A stretch of DNA of 64,000 nt from Plasmodium malariae (taxonomy: Eukaryota > Apicomplexa > Aconoidasida > Haemosporida > Plasmodiidae): positions 1,319,501-1,383,500 of the forward strand of contig NC_041781.1 of the NCBI RefSeq assembly GCF_900090045.1, read 5' to 3'. Positions 35,308 to 49,100 of the stretch are shown here, one piece after another. The translations under genes and the position numbers were made by a program. Below the pieces are notes generated by a model. That model worked only from the letters and a program-made list of their open reading frames with translations, did no database searches and was not told the DNA's origin. Within the stretch, counting starts at the first letter, position 1, and the number at the start of each line of letters is the position of its first letter.

Positions 35308-36394
35308 ATGGAAATGAATTCTTTAAATAAATTCAGTAAAATAAAATACTCAGTTGTGTCAACAGTTAGCAGGCGGAATATTTATACAGTAAGGAAAAAA
35401 AGAATTTACAGAATTGTTTTGCTTTAGCTATTTAAAAAAAAAAAAAAAAAAAATTATTGCATGTTAAGAAAAAAATAATAAAATTTAATGTAAAATATAA
35501 ACAAATTAAATTACAGGAAATAAGTAAAGTTGATGATTATTTAAAAAAAGTAAACTCAGGGAAGTTGGTTGTTGCTCAGTTCGGAGCTTCTTGGTGTGCG
35601 CCTTGTAAAAAAATGAAACCAATAGTAAGAAATTTAAAAAAAAATATAATAATGTATAATTCGTCTTTCATCGCATATTATTTCACCTTGCGAGATTTGT
35701 CATTTTTCGCGTCTTTATGCTATGAGGAAAGGATGTACAAATGTATATATATACATATACGTATACATATACATGTATACATACATTTGAATGAGAACAT
35801 AACTTTGCTGACCCTTGAAGTATTTACTTTTTTAGCAAATTTTTTTACCCCATCCGTAGATTAAAAAACTAGGTGAAAACAATGAAAATATTGAATCGTT
35901 ATACATAGACATTGATGAACTTCCCGGTATATATACAAGAATATGAAAGAGATAAATTTTCGGAAAATGTTCTTTTGCTAAATGGACTATATATGCATAT
36001 ACTGTGCATGCGTTTATGCACATGTTCGTGCATGTGTCATCACATGCACTTGTACTTGTGTTTTGCCAATATATATATATTTATATGTGTATACATATGC
36101 ATGCGTTTGTTTATGCCTTAACATGTACATGCATTTTTTTGTCCTTGCCACAATTACCGAATATATTTTATTTTTATCTCTTCTAAAGAACTAGGAGAAA
36201 ACGAAGATATAAATGAGCTACCCACTTTTTTATTGAGAAAAAATGGGAAATATTTGGATAAAATAATTGGTAAGTTTTTATTTATATAATAGTAGCAAGT
36301 TATTCAACAATTTGATAATCTATGTGTCCTTTTTATCGCAGGAATGAATGAGGAAGAGCTGACAAAATCGGTTGAGAAGCATCAAAGCGATTGA
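35308..36394 (+). CDS. Thioredoxin-like protein, five exons
   Basis: Exons 35308-35388, 35517-35624, 35860-35926, 36189-36269 and 36342-36394 join in phase to 129 residues. A thioredoxin-fold dithiol oxidoreductase is predicted. The active site is WCAPC (W53, C54, C57), preceded by KLVVAQFGAS. The cis-proline is in LPTF (Pro97), and the last strand and helix read KNGKYLDKIIG ... EELTKSVEKH. The active site CAPC differs from the CGPC of classical thioredoxin, so the redox potential may differ. Exon 1 encodes a Ser/Arg/Lys-rich leader with few acidic residues (NKFSKIKYSVVSTVSRRNIYT), suggesting a mitochondrial presequence. The frame stays open into intron 2, which explains an ORF without the cis-proline. 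Confidence 0.88.
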
Positions 36395-37160
36395 CGTTAC
36401 AGGGGATAGGAGCGTAAATGAGCATATATACGTATATAATACAGACACATATGCATGTGTATTTATATATGTATATACATAAGTTCTTCTGTTTGTTAAT
36501 TTACGTGTTACATTACAATGAAGGATAACCTTTTTCGATACGTATAGCACTTTTTTTTTTTTTTTTTCTGCGTAATAATAAAGCAAAGAATTAATAATAA
36601 ATCATATTTATAAAGTTAATGCTGTTAAAATAATGAAGTGTTATGAGAATTACTTTACGAGTATAAGTCTCATTTCAAGGGAAGAATTTAATGGAGTGTA
36701 TAGAAAGAAAAAAAATAAAATAAAAAATAAGAAGTTTTCCTATTTTCTCAATTTTAAAAAGTTGACGTATTAACATCTAAACATATATAACAAAATTATG
36801 GTACATTATTTAATCTCTATTTTTTTTTTTTTTTTTTTTTTTTTCTTATAAACTCTACACAGCTACTGAACATTTGCAGTTACGTAATTCAATGAATCTA
36901 GAATATTCTATGTGTAAATATATTCGTATTACATACATACAAACGTACGCAAAAGCGCACACATATATAAAAACATAAAATATAAATACATATGTACACA
37001 CTTTTCCTGATCTCGTTTCTGTGCAAATGCTGACACCTCATCTCCTACAATTTATTTCATTTTAATGAAATCTTTTGACACATCGATTTGGCATTCGCCA
37101 GTAAATTGGAAAAGAAAAAATTCGCAAATAAAAATTATGTATACACGTACACAATGCATG

Positions 37161-37191
<31 letters not shown>

Positions 37192-37633
37192 GTAGTGGAT
37201 TTTTTTTTTCCTTTTTTATTAATTTTGTTTGCAATATTTTGAAAAGTGTAAAATGAAGCAAATGTCACAGGAAAAAAAAAAAAAAAATTTTCTTTTTAAT
37301 AATTGTCATTTCAAAAATAGTAAGAAATAGCTTCATATAAAGTAGTAAGTCTTTCGTTCCACATTTTTAGTTATATTAAATAAAATTATGAAAATTTGCA
37401 ATTAAGATATTAGAATATGTACATGTATATATATATGTACATATATGCGCCATATGGCTGATGCAAAATGAAAGCCCTTATACTCAAGTTTTTATTTGAA
37501 ATTTTTAATATATAAATTTCGATTTATGATTCTTAATTTTAAAATATTTTATTTTAAAATTATTTATTTTAAAATATTTTATCATAAAATTTTCATTTTT
37601 AAAGTAATATTTTTGAAGCAGTATTTTTAATTT
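36395..37633. other. Spacer with one short coding-like ORF
   Basis: Holds the 46-codon ORF described separately at 36633-36773, a poly-T tract (36823-36844), (TA)n at about 37166-37187, and T/A palindromic repeats around 37540-37600 (TTTTAAAATATTT-like). No other gene was seen. Confidence 0.55.
36633..36773 (+). CDS. Short ORF of 46 codons, basic
   Basis: An uninterrupted ATG-to-TAA frame whose composition is more mixed than the surrounding A/T tracts. It begins MKCYENYFTSISLISREEF and continues into a very basic stretch ending SYFLNFKKLTY. It has no signal peptide or membrane helix, and the size and charge would suit a small ribosomal or nucleic-acid-binding protein. It could also be one exon of a longer gene or chance. 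No family is recognised. Confidence 0.3.
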   Translation: MKCYENYFTSISLISREEFNGVYRKKKNKIKNKKFSYFLNFKKLTY

Positions 37634-38630
37634 ATGGGTAGATCATTCAAGGTTTTTCTGAACAACTACGTATATAGGTACGCTGAAAAAAAAATTGTTC
37701 ATATGTGCATACGTACACGTGTATATATTTATTTATAGCAACTCATACTTGGTATTTATCGGAATTTGTCGATGAATGGCCGAAGTGTAGTGAGAGCGAG
37801 CGTGTGTGGGTATATGTAAATGTGTAATTGAGTAAAGACATAAAAGAATGATCGCATACCTGCAAATGTATGTGCAGGTCATTTGTTGCATTTAACAAAC
37901 GTTTATCTTTAAAGGATTATGCGAATAAGCGAAGTTGTCTCGTATGGAGATATATGCTCATATACATATCTACATACATACATATATACATACATATATA
38001 TATACATACATATATACATACATACATACATATATGCATACATACATATATACATACATATATACATACATACATATATACATACATATATACATACATA
38101 TATACATACATATATACATACATATATACATACATATATACATACATATATACATACATATATACATACATATATACATACATATATACATACATATATA
38201 CATACATATATACATACATATGTATATATGCGTATGCGTGTGCACATATAGGCATGGATACACACGTGCACTTTTCACTCCCATTAGTTGTTCAGAATGT
38301 GGGAACCACTTATCCGACCCTAGTGAACTAGTCTCTACATCCTTCCGCGGTAGGACAGGACCAGCTTGGTTGTTCTCGAAAGTTATAAATGTATGTGAAG
38401 GGCAATATGAAGATAGAATGATGACAACCGGTCAGCACACAATTGTTGACATATACTGTAATAACTGTAGAAATAATGTAGGGTGGAAATATGAAGATTC
38501 ATCCGAAGAATCTCAGAAATATAAAAAAGGGAAATATATTTTAGAAAAAGCTTTACTGTCGTTTTTGGTTATAGACCAACGAGGGAAAGAGCATGAATTT
38601 GAGCTTAAATCATCTGATTGTGATTTTTGA
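37634..38630 (+). CDS. Yippee-like zinc-binding protein, two exons
   Basis: Exon 1 is 37634-37677 and exon 2 is 38288-38630. The joint is phase 2 (AG|T) and gives 128 residues. The Yippee family is a small conserved eukaryotic zinc fold related to the CULT/MSS4 fold. Zinc ligands are C16-S-E-C19 and C72-N-N-C75. Family motifs are plain: [15 protein letters not shown] (usual HGKAYLFNKVVNV), [25 protein letters not shown] and [11 protein letters not shown]. Exon 1 begins MGRSFKVFL, like the MGRLF start of animal homologues. A C-terminal addition ([16 protein letters not shown]) extends past the usual end. The 610-base intron contains a 12-bp minisatellite. An ORF of 231 codons that reads through the intron is not the gene product. 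Confidence 0.92.
37960..38222. repeat. 12-bp TACATACATATA minisatellite in the Yippee-like intron
   Basis: About twenty copies of a 12-base unit. With no stop in any frame on either strand it creates ORFs of 104-231 codons on both strands ([10 protein letters not shown] or MYVCIYVC translations). Confidence 0.92.
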
Positions 38631-38703
38631 TAAGACAAAAAATGGTCAAACAGACGTACATATATACTTGTGCATATGCGTACACTTACATACGTACGTA
38701 GTA

Positions 38704-38755
<52 letters not shown>

Positions 38756-39602
38756 CATATATACCAGCATAAATGCATCCATTTCAAATACAGCTCTTTT
38801 CGCATTCCGTTTTTTTTTTTTTTTTTGTTTCTGATATATTTATGCAAAGGTGGGAATATATGTAAATGAGCATTTATATCTCGTTTTCCCCATTTTCCCT
38901 TTTTTTGTTGTTATAGTTATTTTGCTTTATTTTTTTTTTTTTCATTTTACTTCACCTCATTTTATTTTTTTTTGCGTCATTTTTTATTTCACCATTTATC
39001 AAAAATAGGTATGCATTTTCAATTTCATTTTTTTTTTTCTCATTTTTAATTTCCTGTAATATGCACAGCATTATTATTATAGCACAAGTGGATATCTTAC
39101 AGTAAAGCATGGTTTTATTCTCATCACAAATATGACCATACATACATATATACATGTATATATGCGCATATGTGCATATAAGCTTATAAACGAATTTCAA
39201 ACCAGCATACGTATGAGCAATTATTACACTGATAAATTAAATAAAAAAAAAAAAAAAAAAAAGTTTATACACACTTCAATGAAAGGTTTTATATACCTTT
39301 TTCTTTTTCGACCCCCACAAATTATGTTGTTACACTTAACAAGCAACACACGGGGTGAAAATATGTAACCTACTGAAAACAATGCTTAACCATTTATTGG
39401 CTATTGTCATCATTACATTAGTACTTTCGTTAAATAAATAAGGTATACAAAATAATTGCGTTTATAAAATATTTAAAATAACAGGGAGAAGAAGAAAAAA
39501 AAAAAAAAAATTATATATATAAAAAAAAAAATAAGTTAAAAAGAAAAAAATTTATTTAAAAAAAAAAAAAAAAAGCAATTGGAATTTAAAATAAAAGAAA
39601 AA

Positions 39603-39653
<51 letters not shown>

Positions 39654-39991
39654 TATTTATACATATATACGTACACATATATATACACCCATGAAAACAC
39701 GAATATAAACACACATATATACACAAATAGACACACTTATATATATATATATATATTTATTTATTTAAACGAATAAAAATATGCACAGCTGGTCGTTCGT
39801 TTGCTTGTCCGCATGCTTACTCTTTCTTTATATATTATTTACTCTAAATAGTTGAGATCATCCTCATAAATACTGTTGTCCACTGCCCGCTGTCCTCTTT
39901 TCGCGATCTTCACGTATTAAATCCCTCGTATATGCGGCTGTAAATGATCCCGCAGTTGTGCTAAGTGTATATTTATATATATATACATAAG

Positions 39992-40051
<60 letters not shown>

Positions 40052-40293
40052 TATATCTACATGTACATGCGTTTGTGCTTGCTCTGCGTAACATGCGCGC
40101 TATTGAAAGTCATACCATTGTCTATACATCATCTAGGTCTCCATACACACACACACACACACACATGGCTCCGAGATGGGGTTAACAAAATGATTTAACC
40201 ATTTGTCATATGTACATTTTGCTCTTCATGTGATTTATATATCCACAAAAAGGTTGAGGGAAGGCCTCTCTTCCTGCTGTGTTTAAAAATTCT
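38631..40293. other. Convergent spacer before HDAC1
   Basis: Between the 3' ends of the Yippee-like and HDAC1 genes. It has (TA)n runs (38708-38750, 39621-39646, 39995-40048), poly-A and poly-T runs and a (CA)n run at 40144-40165. A 52-codon frame near 39210-39368 begins MSNYYTDKLN and then crosses poly-A; I give it little weight. Confidence 0.55.
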
Positions 40294-41637
40294 CTAAATA
40301 ATATTTTGATCTCGATCTGATAAATCAAAAAAGTCATCTTCATAATTTTTCCTCCTTAAATGATGAGTAGTTGAATGTTCTTTTGCTCTGGTCCCTGCAG
40401 CTCTACCACCTCCACTGTCATCTTTAAGTTCATATTGATTTTTATCACTTTCATCATCTATTTCCGAATCGAAGAAGTCTGGAGGTACATAAGAGAACTG
40501 AACACCAGGTGCGTGTTCAATGTTACGTAAATTTTCTGTAATTTTCATTTTTATTCTACTCAAATGTTCAGGTGAATTATAGTTTGGTATACTTGATGGT
40601 TGTAAATGTAATTGAAAATCAGGGGCATAATAATCATAATAATCATTTAAGCTTATTTGATCAGGCATTTCATGATGCTTATTTAATACTACACCAGTTT
40701 CATATGCCCAACATCGTGATACATTACGTATAGTATATCCGCCACCTCCTAATACTAGAAGTGGTAAATTATATGCTCTCACATGCTCTACACATCTTGC
40801 ATGCCCTTTTATAGTTAAATTGAACCTACCCAATCTATCACCTGTTAAACTATCAGCCCCACATTGTAATATAATAGCTCCTGGTTTATATGTCTGTACA
40901 CATTTATCTATAACAACTTTAAACAAATCAACAAAAGCATCATCTGTAATGCCATCATTTAATGGTACATTAACACTATAATATTTTCCATGATGAACAC
41001 CTATATCTGTAATATCACCTGTACCTGGGAAATAATCTCCAAACTTATGAAAAGAAACTGTCATTACTCTATGAGTAACATAAAAAGCTTCTTCAACTCC
41101 ATCACCATGATGGACATCAATATCTATATACATAACTCGCGCATGATATTTTAATAATTCTAAAATACCTAAAACTATATCATTGATGTAACAAAAACCG
41201 CTAGCTTCCGACATTTTTGCATGATGCAATCCACCTGACCAATTCACGCAAATATCCGCACAATGATGATTTAATTTTGCTGCTCCATCAATAGATGCCC
41301 CTGCACACGATTGTTGAAATTGAAAAAGACCATCAAAAACAGGACAGTCAGTAGCTTCACCTACATTAAATCTTTTTAATTGATATGTGAACTCTCTATA
41401 ATTTTCCAATGATATAGACGATAAAAAGTCTACATATTCATAATCATGAAATAATGTTAATTCGTTCACATCGCTTTTATGTGGTCTATATACCTCCATA
41501 TATTTATACAAATTATACGATACTATCAACGAATGTGTCATTCGAATTCTCTGCGGTTTCATAGGATGACCAGCTCCATAATAATAGCTACCTATGTCTG
41601 GATCATGAAAATATGCTACCTTTTTTCTGTTTGACAT
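40294..41637 (-). CDS. HDAC1: Histone deacetylase 1, class I
   Basis: A single exon of 447 residues. A zinc-dependent class I (RPD3-type) deacetylase removing acetyl groups from histone lysines in the nucleus. Signature sequences in order: [17 protein letters not shown] near residue 17, the active-site histidine pair in [16 protein letters not shown] (about 138), the zinc-binding Asp/His in [17 protein letters not shown] (about 170), [15 protein letters not shown], and [19 protein letters not shown]. The domain is nearly invariant. The divergent C-terminal 70 residues are acidic and end in a Glu/Asp-rich tail ([13 protein letters not shown]), typical of RPD3 proteins. P. falciparum HDAC1 (PF3D7_0925700, from memory) sits in the same gene order. 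Confidence 0.97.
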   Translation of the reverse strand: MSNRKKVAYFHDPDIGSYYYGAGHPMKPQRIRMTHSLIVSYNLYKYMEVYRPHKSDVNELTLFHDYEYVDFLSSISLENYREFTYQLKRFNVGEATDCPVFDGLFQFQQSCAGASIDGAAKLNHHCADICVNWSGGLHHAKMSEASGFCYINDIVLGILELLKYHARVMYIDIDVHHGDGVEEAFYVTHRVMTVSFHKFGDYFPGTGDITDIGVHHGKYYSVNVPLNDGITDDAFVDLFKVVIDKCVQTYKPGAIILQCGADSLTGDRLGRFNLTIKGHARCVEHVRAYNLPLLVLGGGGYTIRNVSRCWAYETGVVLNKHHEMPDQISLNDYYDYYAPDFQLHLQPSSIPNYNSPEHLSRIKMKITENLRNIEHAPGVQFSYVPPDFFDSEIDDESDKNQYELKDDSGGGRAAGTRAKEHSTTHHLRRKNYEDDFFDLSDRDQNII

Positions 41638-42104
41638 TATTTTTTTATATATATATTTTTATTTTTTTTTTTTTGTATAACCTTATTCACCCTTATTATA
41701 TTATTTTATTTTTTTTTTTTTTGTCAATGAAAACATAAAGAAGGCACGGGAACGTACCTTTTTTTTTTTCCTCTGCAATTGCTGGAAATTTTGCTAAAGC
41801 TGGTTATATATACACATGCGTGAGGATGTCTACATACACATGTATATATATAAGTATACATATGCGTGCATATATACGGGCATATATACGGCATATACAA
41901 ATGCACATATTTTTTTTTTTTATCCTTTCCTGCGGATGTGCCTTTTTCCCCTCCTCAAAATTTTTTTCAAATGGTAATCTTCTATTGACTTGTAATTAGT
42001 TACACAAATTTACATGAAAGGTCAGGTAAAAATTTGGGATAATTTTCTACACGATTTTTTTTTTTTTCCAGCTTCGTTTATACAAGTACAAATATACGGA
42101 TATA

Positions 42105-42350
42105 TACACGTGCCGCCTATACATACCTGTGCCGCTTATACATACCTGTGCCGCTTATACATACCTGTGCCGCTTATACATACCTGTGCCGCTTATATAT
42201 ACATGTGCTGCTTATATATACATGTGCTGCTTATATATACATGTGCTGCTTATATATACATGTGCTGCTTATATATACATGTGCTGCTTATACATACCTG
42301 TGCCGCTTATACATACATGTGCTGCTTATACATACATGTGCCGCTTAAAC
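42105..42350. repeat. 19-bp minisatellite
   Basis: About thirteen copies of GCCGCTTATACATACCTGT with CC/CT and C/A variants. Blocks of one variant alternate with blocks of the other (GCCGCTTATACATACC versus GCTGCTTATATATACA), which suggests unequal exchange or slippage. Confidence 0.88.
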
Positions 42351-42791
42351 GTATGTACACGGGGGAAGAACATAATTTTTTGTATTCGTTCGGACACTCG
42401 TAATTAAAAGGGAAGAGGAGTAAATTTCAGAGATTAATGGATACAAGTATATGTAAGTGTTTACCTATGTACGTATGTGCGTATGTATGTATACATAATT
42501 TACGCACGTATTTACTTATGTATGTACATGCATTTAAACGAATATTTATGCACAAGCTACACAAGCAGGACTATGAAATTGCAACTAAAACGAGAGGAAA
42601 AAGATGTATGGTTAATAAAGATATGCATATGATTTATATTCCCTTCAACGAGAAATATAAGCATAAATTAAAAATGCATAAATAAGCATAAATACACGTA
42701 AAGTAAAATGCCTCTTAAAAACTTAAAATAAAAAGATCATTCGCTCATGCACAGGTAAAATGGTACATAAATGTTATATATATACATATAT

Positions 42792-42856
<65 letters not shown>

Positions 42857-43664
42857 TTATCCGTACGAAGATATATCATTGACGAAATTTTTTACTTCCC
42901 GCAATGTAATAATTTTATCTGTTTCAACATGCTTCGAAAAAAAAAGAGCATTATTGCAATTTTTCTTAAATTTTATTAACCTAAATTGTCTTTTTATTTC
43001 GAAGAATATTTAAAAAAAAAATTATTTTTAAGAATTCTTCTTTTTTTTTTTTGTTATGTATTCAGCTGTAACATGGGTATGCGTTAATAAATATTTAGTA
43101 GCGTTTATTATTTTATACATATATATACATATGTACATATATATATGTTTAAACACATGCATATTTTATGTTATCCTATAAAATGCAACCAGCATATAAA
43201 AAATATTTATTTTAAAAAAGAACAAATTTGAAAAGATGAAAAAAATAAAAAGAAAAATAAAAGGGAAAAAAAAAAAGGGAAAAACGTCTTTACGACTACA
43301 AATGTTTTCATTAAAAATACGGAAAAAAAATATTCATGCTATGAGGATTTTTTAAATATTTGCGAAGCACAAAAAAAAAATAATATAAATGAAAAAGAAA
43401 AAAAATTAAAAAAATAAAATAAAATAATATAATATGACGATGTTATATAATAATAGGACGATGTAATAGAATAATATGGCAGTGTAATAATAAAAAATAG
43501 GATAATGCAATAATATAGTAATAATATAATAATGCTAAACCTTTAGTGCTCTCCTTAAAATGGCCCTTATTTTAAAATATTAATTTTTGAAAAATATATT
43601 AGGAAAGCCGCGTGATTCGCGTACATCCACAGATGTACATTACATATGTATATGCATATATATA

Positions 43665-43748
43665 TATATGCGTATATATGTATATGCGTATATATGTATA
43701 TGCGTATATATGTATATGCGTATATATGTATATGCGTATATATGTATG
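43665..43748. repeat. 16-bp TATATGCGTATATATG array
   Basis: About five copies. It is open on both strands, producing several 60-100 codon false ORFs (YICICVYMYMR type). Confidence 0.8.
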
Positions 43749-44349
43749 TACGCATACGCATGTACGTAAATCTAAGTATTCGATGCTTATATATACGTAT
43801 ATATACATAATAAGCCCGTTACAACGTGATACGTATTATTTACACAGAACGTATGTGCAGTACGTACGTGTACGCACATTTTGCCAATTTTGCATGTCGA
43901 CTGTTATACTGTAATTAAGAATAGGAGATATACTGTAACCTAGTGAAAACACATGAGCTTACCTTTTATAAATAGTATACTTCTTAAAAATATTTTATAC
44001 ACAAATGTAATAATAGTATGTATAAATAAATATATATAAGAGGATATAGTAATGTATGATGTTAAAATAATTATTTCAAATATTATAAGGAAGAATGTGA
44101 TATAATAATAGCATTATAATTTGTATCCTTAGCAGATCCTTAAATATTATTTTTTGACTAACCCAAATATATGCGATTTGTTATTAACTTTACGAATGAA
44201 TAATTTTTGATGCTATTTTTTTTTTCAGTTAGGGTAGGGGAAAATGCTACATGTATTTATAAATATATAAAAGAAAGAGAAAAAAAAGAAAAGAAAATGT
44301 AGCTTCTCAAATTTATATAAATGTGCTATAGATCAGAGAAATAAGAAAA

Positions 44350-44575
44350 AACGAAAAAGCAAAAAAAAGAGAAAACGAAAAAACGAAAAGTCGAAAAAAC
44401 GAAAAGCGAAAAAACGAAAAAATAAAAAGTCGAAAAAACGAAAAGCGAAAAAACGAAAAAATAAAAAGTCGAAAAAACGAAAAAACAAAAAGTCGAAAAA
44501 ACGAAAAAACAAAAAATCGAAAAAACGAAATGCGAAAAAACGAAATGCGAAAAAACGAAATGCGAAAAAACAAAA
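44350..44575. repeat. Irregular CGAAAAAACGAAAAG array
   Basis: An imperfect array of CGAAAAAACGAAA units with AGT, AGC and TGC variants in small blocks. The minus-strand Phe/Arg/Ser ORF over it is an artefact. Confidence 0.75.
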
Positions 44576-45221
44576 TTAAGTCCAATGTGACAATGTTTTT
44601 AGGCATTTATTTTTCATTTTATGTCTTTTCTCGTATTTCAGATTAAAAAATACACACGGATGCAGTGTGCACCGCAAACAAGTGGTACATTGAGGAAAAA
44701 TGTAACGATGACTTATAATATCATCGCGTATAACTATAATTAGAATTGAACTGTTAAATAGATAGATACACGTGCACACCTGGGTATATATATATATATA
44801 TGTATTTATTCATGTATATATATGTATGCATGTATGTATGTGTACATTTGCGCTTTTTTTATTTTTCGTTCTTCACAAGGACGGGAAAATAAAAAATAAA
44901 TCTATCCCAAAGTTCAATGCAGTATTTCACAGTAGTGGTATTTTCTTTTTTTTTTTTTTTTTTTATTTTCCCATGCACCTACATATATATAATGATGAAA
45001 TCATGCACGTAAACACATTTACGACGAATTATACACCTTATTTCAACACCCTCCCTATTTGCATTAAATTAAAAAAAAATAAAACGATAAATAATACATA
45101 GTAATTAATAAAAAGAAATATATAGTAATAAATCAATGGTACTATATAAATAATAATATTTAAATGGTAATATTTAAATAGTAATAAATAAATGGTAACA
45201 AGTGTATAGTAATAAATAAAT

Positions 45222-45253
<32 letters not shown>

Positions 45254-45588
45254 CTTAGCTATGCATCACATATGATCATATATACCCCACGTGTTAAAAA
45301 ATGTAGTAGCAAAAAAAAAATTACTGTGTTAGCTTCAGCTTAACTCTTTTGCGTAAATACTTTCGAGCGAGCTTCACTTTGTTTATTTTTATTATTTTTA
45401 TTATATTCATTATATTTATTTTGTTCTTCTTCATTTTATTTTGTTTCGTTTTGTTCCTTTTCATTTTATTTTTTTACTTTCACATGGTAATAAGTACCTT
45501 CATTTTGTTATAATTTTATAACAGCATCGCTTGATATTGGTTTTTTCATTATTTTTTTTTTTTTAATCGCTATAATATGTAAAAGGAC

Positions 45589-45619
<31 letters not shown>

Positions 45620-45992
45620 AAATTATTCTTAAAATGGAAATATACACTATACATAATCATGAAGAAGTTTAGTGAAATAAATTTTTTTGAGTCTATTAAT
45701 CAAATAAATGGTTTTAAATGCGATGATAAGCAGTGTATACAAAATTAAATGTAAATAAATGCATGGGTGATTAATAAGCTGTGGGAAAAACAAATGCCCA
45801 AGCCGGCCATAGGAGCGTCAGGCTGCAATCACATGCACGTATTTTCAAATTTTACGCAATTTAGCATGTTCCTTTTTCCTTTCCTTTATACTTTTCCAAG
45901 TTTTATCATATAAAATTTACAAAATATAGAAAGAGGTGTGCACTGATGGAAAGAGCTGTGAGTTCATGTATGCACGTGCGCCTGGACATATA

Positions 45993-46044
<52 letters not shown>

Positions 46045-46157
46045 TACATATATACATATATACATATATATATATATGTATATGTATCCCTACGCATATA
46101 TGTATATACACTTAAACCCGTCCTGTTAATGCGTGGAGAGAACAAAAGATCCGCGCG

Positions 46158-49100
46158 ATGACCTCTAAAGAAAGAACGATATCACCCCAGTGTTCTGATG
46201 TGAGTTGCTCCAAGGAGAATGATATATTTAGAGTCAAAATATTAACAGAAATAAATGATATGAATAATAATGATAAGTTAATAAATCATGAAAATAAGAA
46301 AAATATGAGTATTAATCAAATACATAAATTTATCAATAAATTAAAAAATACGAAAGTAACGGATCTGGAAAAGAGTGGCTTAAAGAATTTACAAGATGAT
46401 ATAAAACACTTAAATATAAGTAAATACTTGAGTGAAATATTAAATTATATATTTAATTTAACATATCATGTTAATAAATATTCTGACATCTTTCTGTTAA
46501 TAAATATTATTATATATATAAGTATAAATTATTCTAATGCAAATGAACTTATTGAAAAAATAGCGTTCATGAAATTTTTTAAATTAGATGAAGATGACAA
46601 AAATTATTTTTTTATAATTTTTCATGATTTGTATAATAATATTAAAGAAGTGAACGTTTCTACAATTGGAGAGGATGTTGCGAGTACGGAATGCCCTCGT
46701 AAGGAAGTGGTACAACCATTAGAAGTGGTAGTACAGGCAAAAATGGAAGAGAAGGTGCCCCTACCATTTCATTTGCCGCTCTGCAGCAGTAGTAAACTTC
46801 CTGCATATGATAATACTGTTAATCGTATGCATAGTCAAGAGAGGAAATGTGAAAATGCAAATGGAAGGGAATCAGAGGCGGACCAACCTAATGTAGAACA
46901 TAAGGGTGGAAATGGTGGCAGCTATAGTACTCGTGGCAGTGTAAGCAGCGATGGGATAAATAAAAAAACAAACTACGAGAATGGGAAGGACAAGCAGGAT
47001 GTGAAGACAGAAACTATGGAAAAGGAAAAGGAAGAAATTAATGATATACAAAAGTTGAAAGAGCTAAAGAGCATGATTTTTAAAAGGCTAATTTGTTACA
47101 TTAACAAAGACAGTGAAGAAAGCGATAATTTCTTATTCGAATGTAATATATTCGCTAGTGATAATAAGGAAATAAAATTTTCCAAAAAAAACACTATTGA
47201 TAAAAAGGCGTACATGCGTGAGATGTTAAATGATAGTGATCTAATGAAAAAAATTGAAAAGAAAAATAAAATAAGAAAGATATTGTTATGTATGTATTTC
47301 GAATTAGTTTTATTTAAAATATGTAATAATATCGATTTATTGATATATATGTTTATAAACATCACTTTTTTTTTTACATTAAATTTTGATATTGAAATAG
47401 CTGATAAGGAGAAATTAATAACAGCTAGCCAAGAAAAAAAAGATCTGAACTGTGCAGGTGCATCTGATATGTTATCTAGCATTAAAAAGTGTCTAATTGT
47501 GAACACGGTAATTACTTACGATTACTTCTTTACTAATTCGAGCACACTGTTTAGTGAAAAGAGCAAAGCACCAGATGAGTTTGAGAAACATAACCATGCA
47601 GAAATAATACCAGTGGAAGTGGAACTAACACACCTTGCGGTTATGAACACAAGTGAATGTGCAAAGGGGGGTTCCTGCAGTGGGAGCGGCGGGGATATAG
47701 CAGGAAGAAGCAGCAACAGAGGTGAAAGTAGCAATGGCGGCAGTAGCAATGGCGGAAGTAGCAATGGTGGAAGTATCAATGGCGGAAGTAGCAATGGCGG
47801 AAGTAGCAATGGCGGAAGTAACAGCATCCATTGTAACAACATCTGCAGTGGAGCTGGCGTGGTAGCTCCGTCGTGCCTGGAGCACATGAACGAAGTGAAG
47901 GCCTATGTTAGAAATTTCTTTTGCTTTTTTTACAATAACAGTATGTATAATTTGTTGATATATTTATATGCCGAGCATGTAGTGAATGAATACAGCAGTA
48001 CCAACGACAGAAAAGGCTGTGTAAAAGAGGAATACGAATTTTTTAAAATATATGGTAAGAGCAAAAAGTTATGTGTATATTTTGATTTAAAGAAATACTG
48101 CTTGGATAGTATACAAATAAAAGGAATTGATGTGTTAGGGTTAAAAGAAGAAAGTTATAAACACATAAAAATATTTGACAATATTAAGAACAGAAATGAG
48201 GGGGAAAGAGAAATTATTATCGACGAAACGAATTCTATATGGAATAATGAGGAAGAAAAATTATTTTACACAAAATTTCCTGATTACTCAAATATGAACA
48301 TAACTCTAAATGAGGATGATAATGATGAGGAGGAGACGCATATGAGTATTAACGCGAATGGAAATATTAACGCAAATGGGAATATTAGAGCGAACGCGAA
48401 TATAACCAATTCGAGGCATGAACATATTATGACCACGTCAGGCGAATATGCAAATAGTAGAGGCATGAAAAAAGGCAAGGAATCGGAGCAAGGAATGGAA
48501 AATAAAATGGTCAGTGATCATTCAATGAGGGAAAAAAAAAATGATGAAGGAAATAAAAAGGAAAGTGGCATCACTCGTTGGAGTAGTAGCACACACGGGA
48601 GTGGCAGTGTTGTGAGCAGTAGCATATATGAGAGTGGGAATATGGGTAGTGGAACGGCTAGCATTGGGTTAGGGAGCACTACAAAAAGCGGAGGTAAAAA
48701 AAAGGAATTCGGCAGCTATCTTGACAAAATAATAAATATGAACAGCGAAAAGGATGTGGAGGACAACGTGATGGTGTTTTTGCTTAACTACAACACAAAG
48801 AAAAAAAGAAAAATTATAGCGCACACAATTATACACATTAACAAAGTTATGATTAATTTAATTCCGTTTTATTGCAGATACATTGCAATTATAAACAAGT
48901 ATGCAAAAGATATGTATTTGATCATTATTGAGGAGCTAAAAAGGATAGTTGAGAAATTTATAAAGGAAAAATTACCATGTCAAAATAAAAAAATGAAATG
49001 TATTAAATATATTTGTGAGTTAACAAAATTTAAATTATTAGAAATGTTGTATATTTTAGATATTATAAATTTGCTTATCGAAAATTTTACTTCAGATCAT

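Larger units (their letters stand above)
41638..46157. other. 4.5-kb divergent spacer between HDAC1 and UPF2
   Basis: Presumably holds both promoters. It contains a 19-bp array (42105-42350), (TA)n runs (42775-42846, 45988-46077), a 16-bp TATATGCGTATATATG array (43665-43748), an irregular CGAAAAAACGAAA array (44350-44575) and poly-A tracts. A stretch at 42541-42684 is open in two frames with mixed composition. Short frames and a GC-rich patch at 45659-45845 lie upstream of UPF2. No gene was resolved. Confidence 0.55.

Noticed and set aside
37870..38630. 231-codon ORF across the Yippee-like gene and five other ORFs at the same place
   Set aside because: They are translations of the intronic 12-bp array; homology and splice signals place the real protein in two exons.
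39132..39368. 78-codon ORF containing MSNYYTDKLN
   Set aside because: It crosses a poly-A run between two convergent gene ends, with no splice partner or motif.
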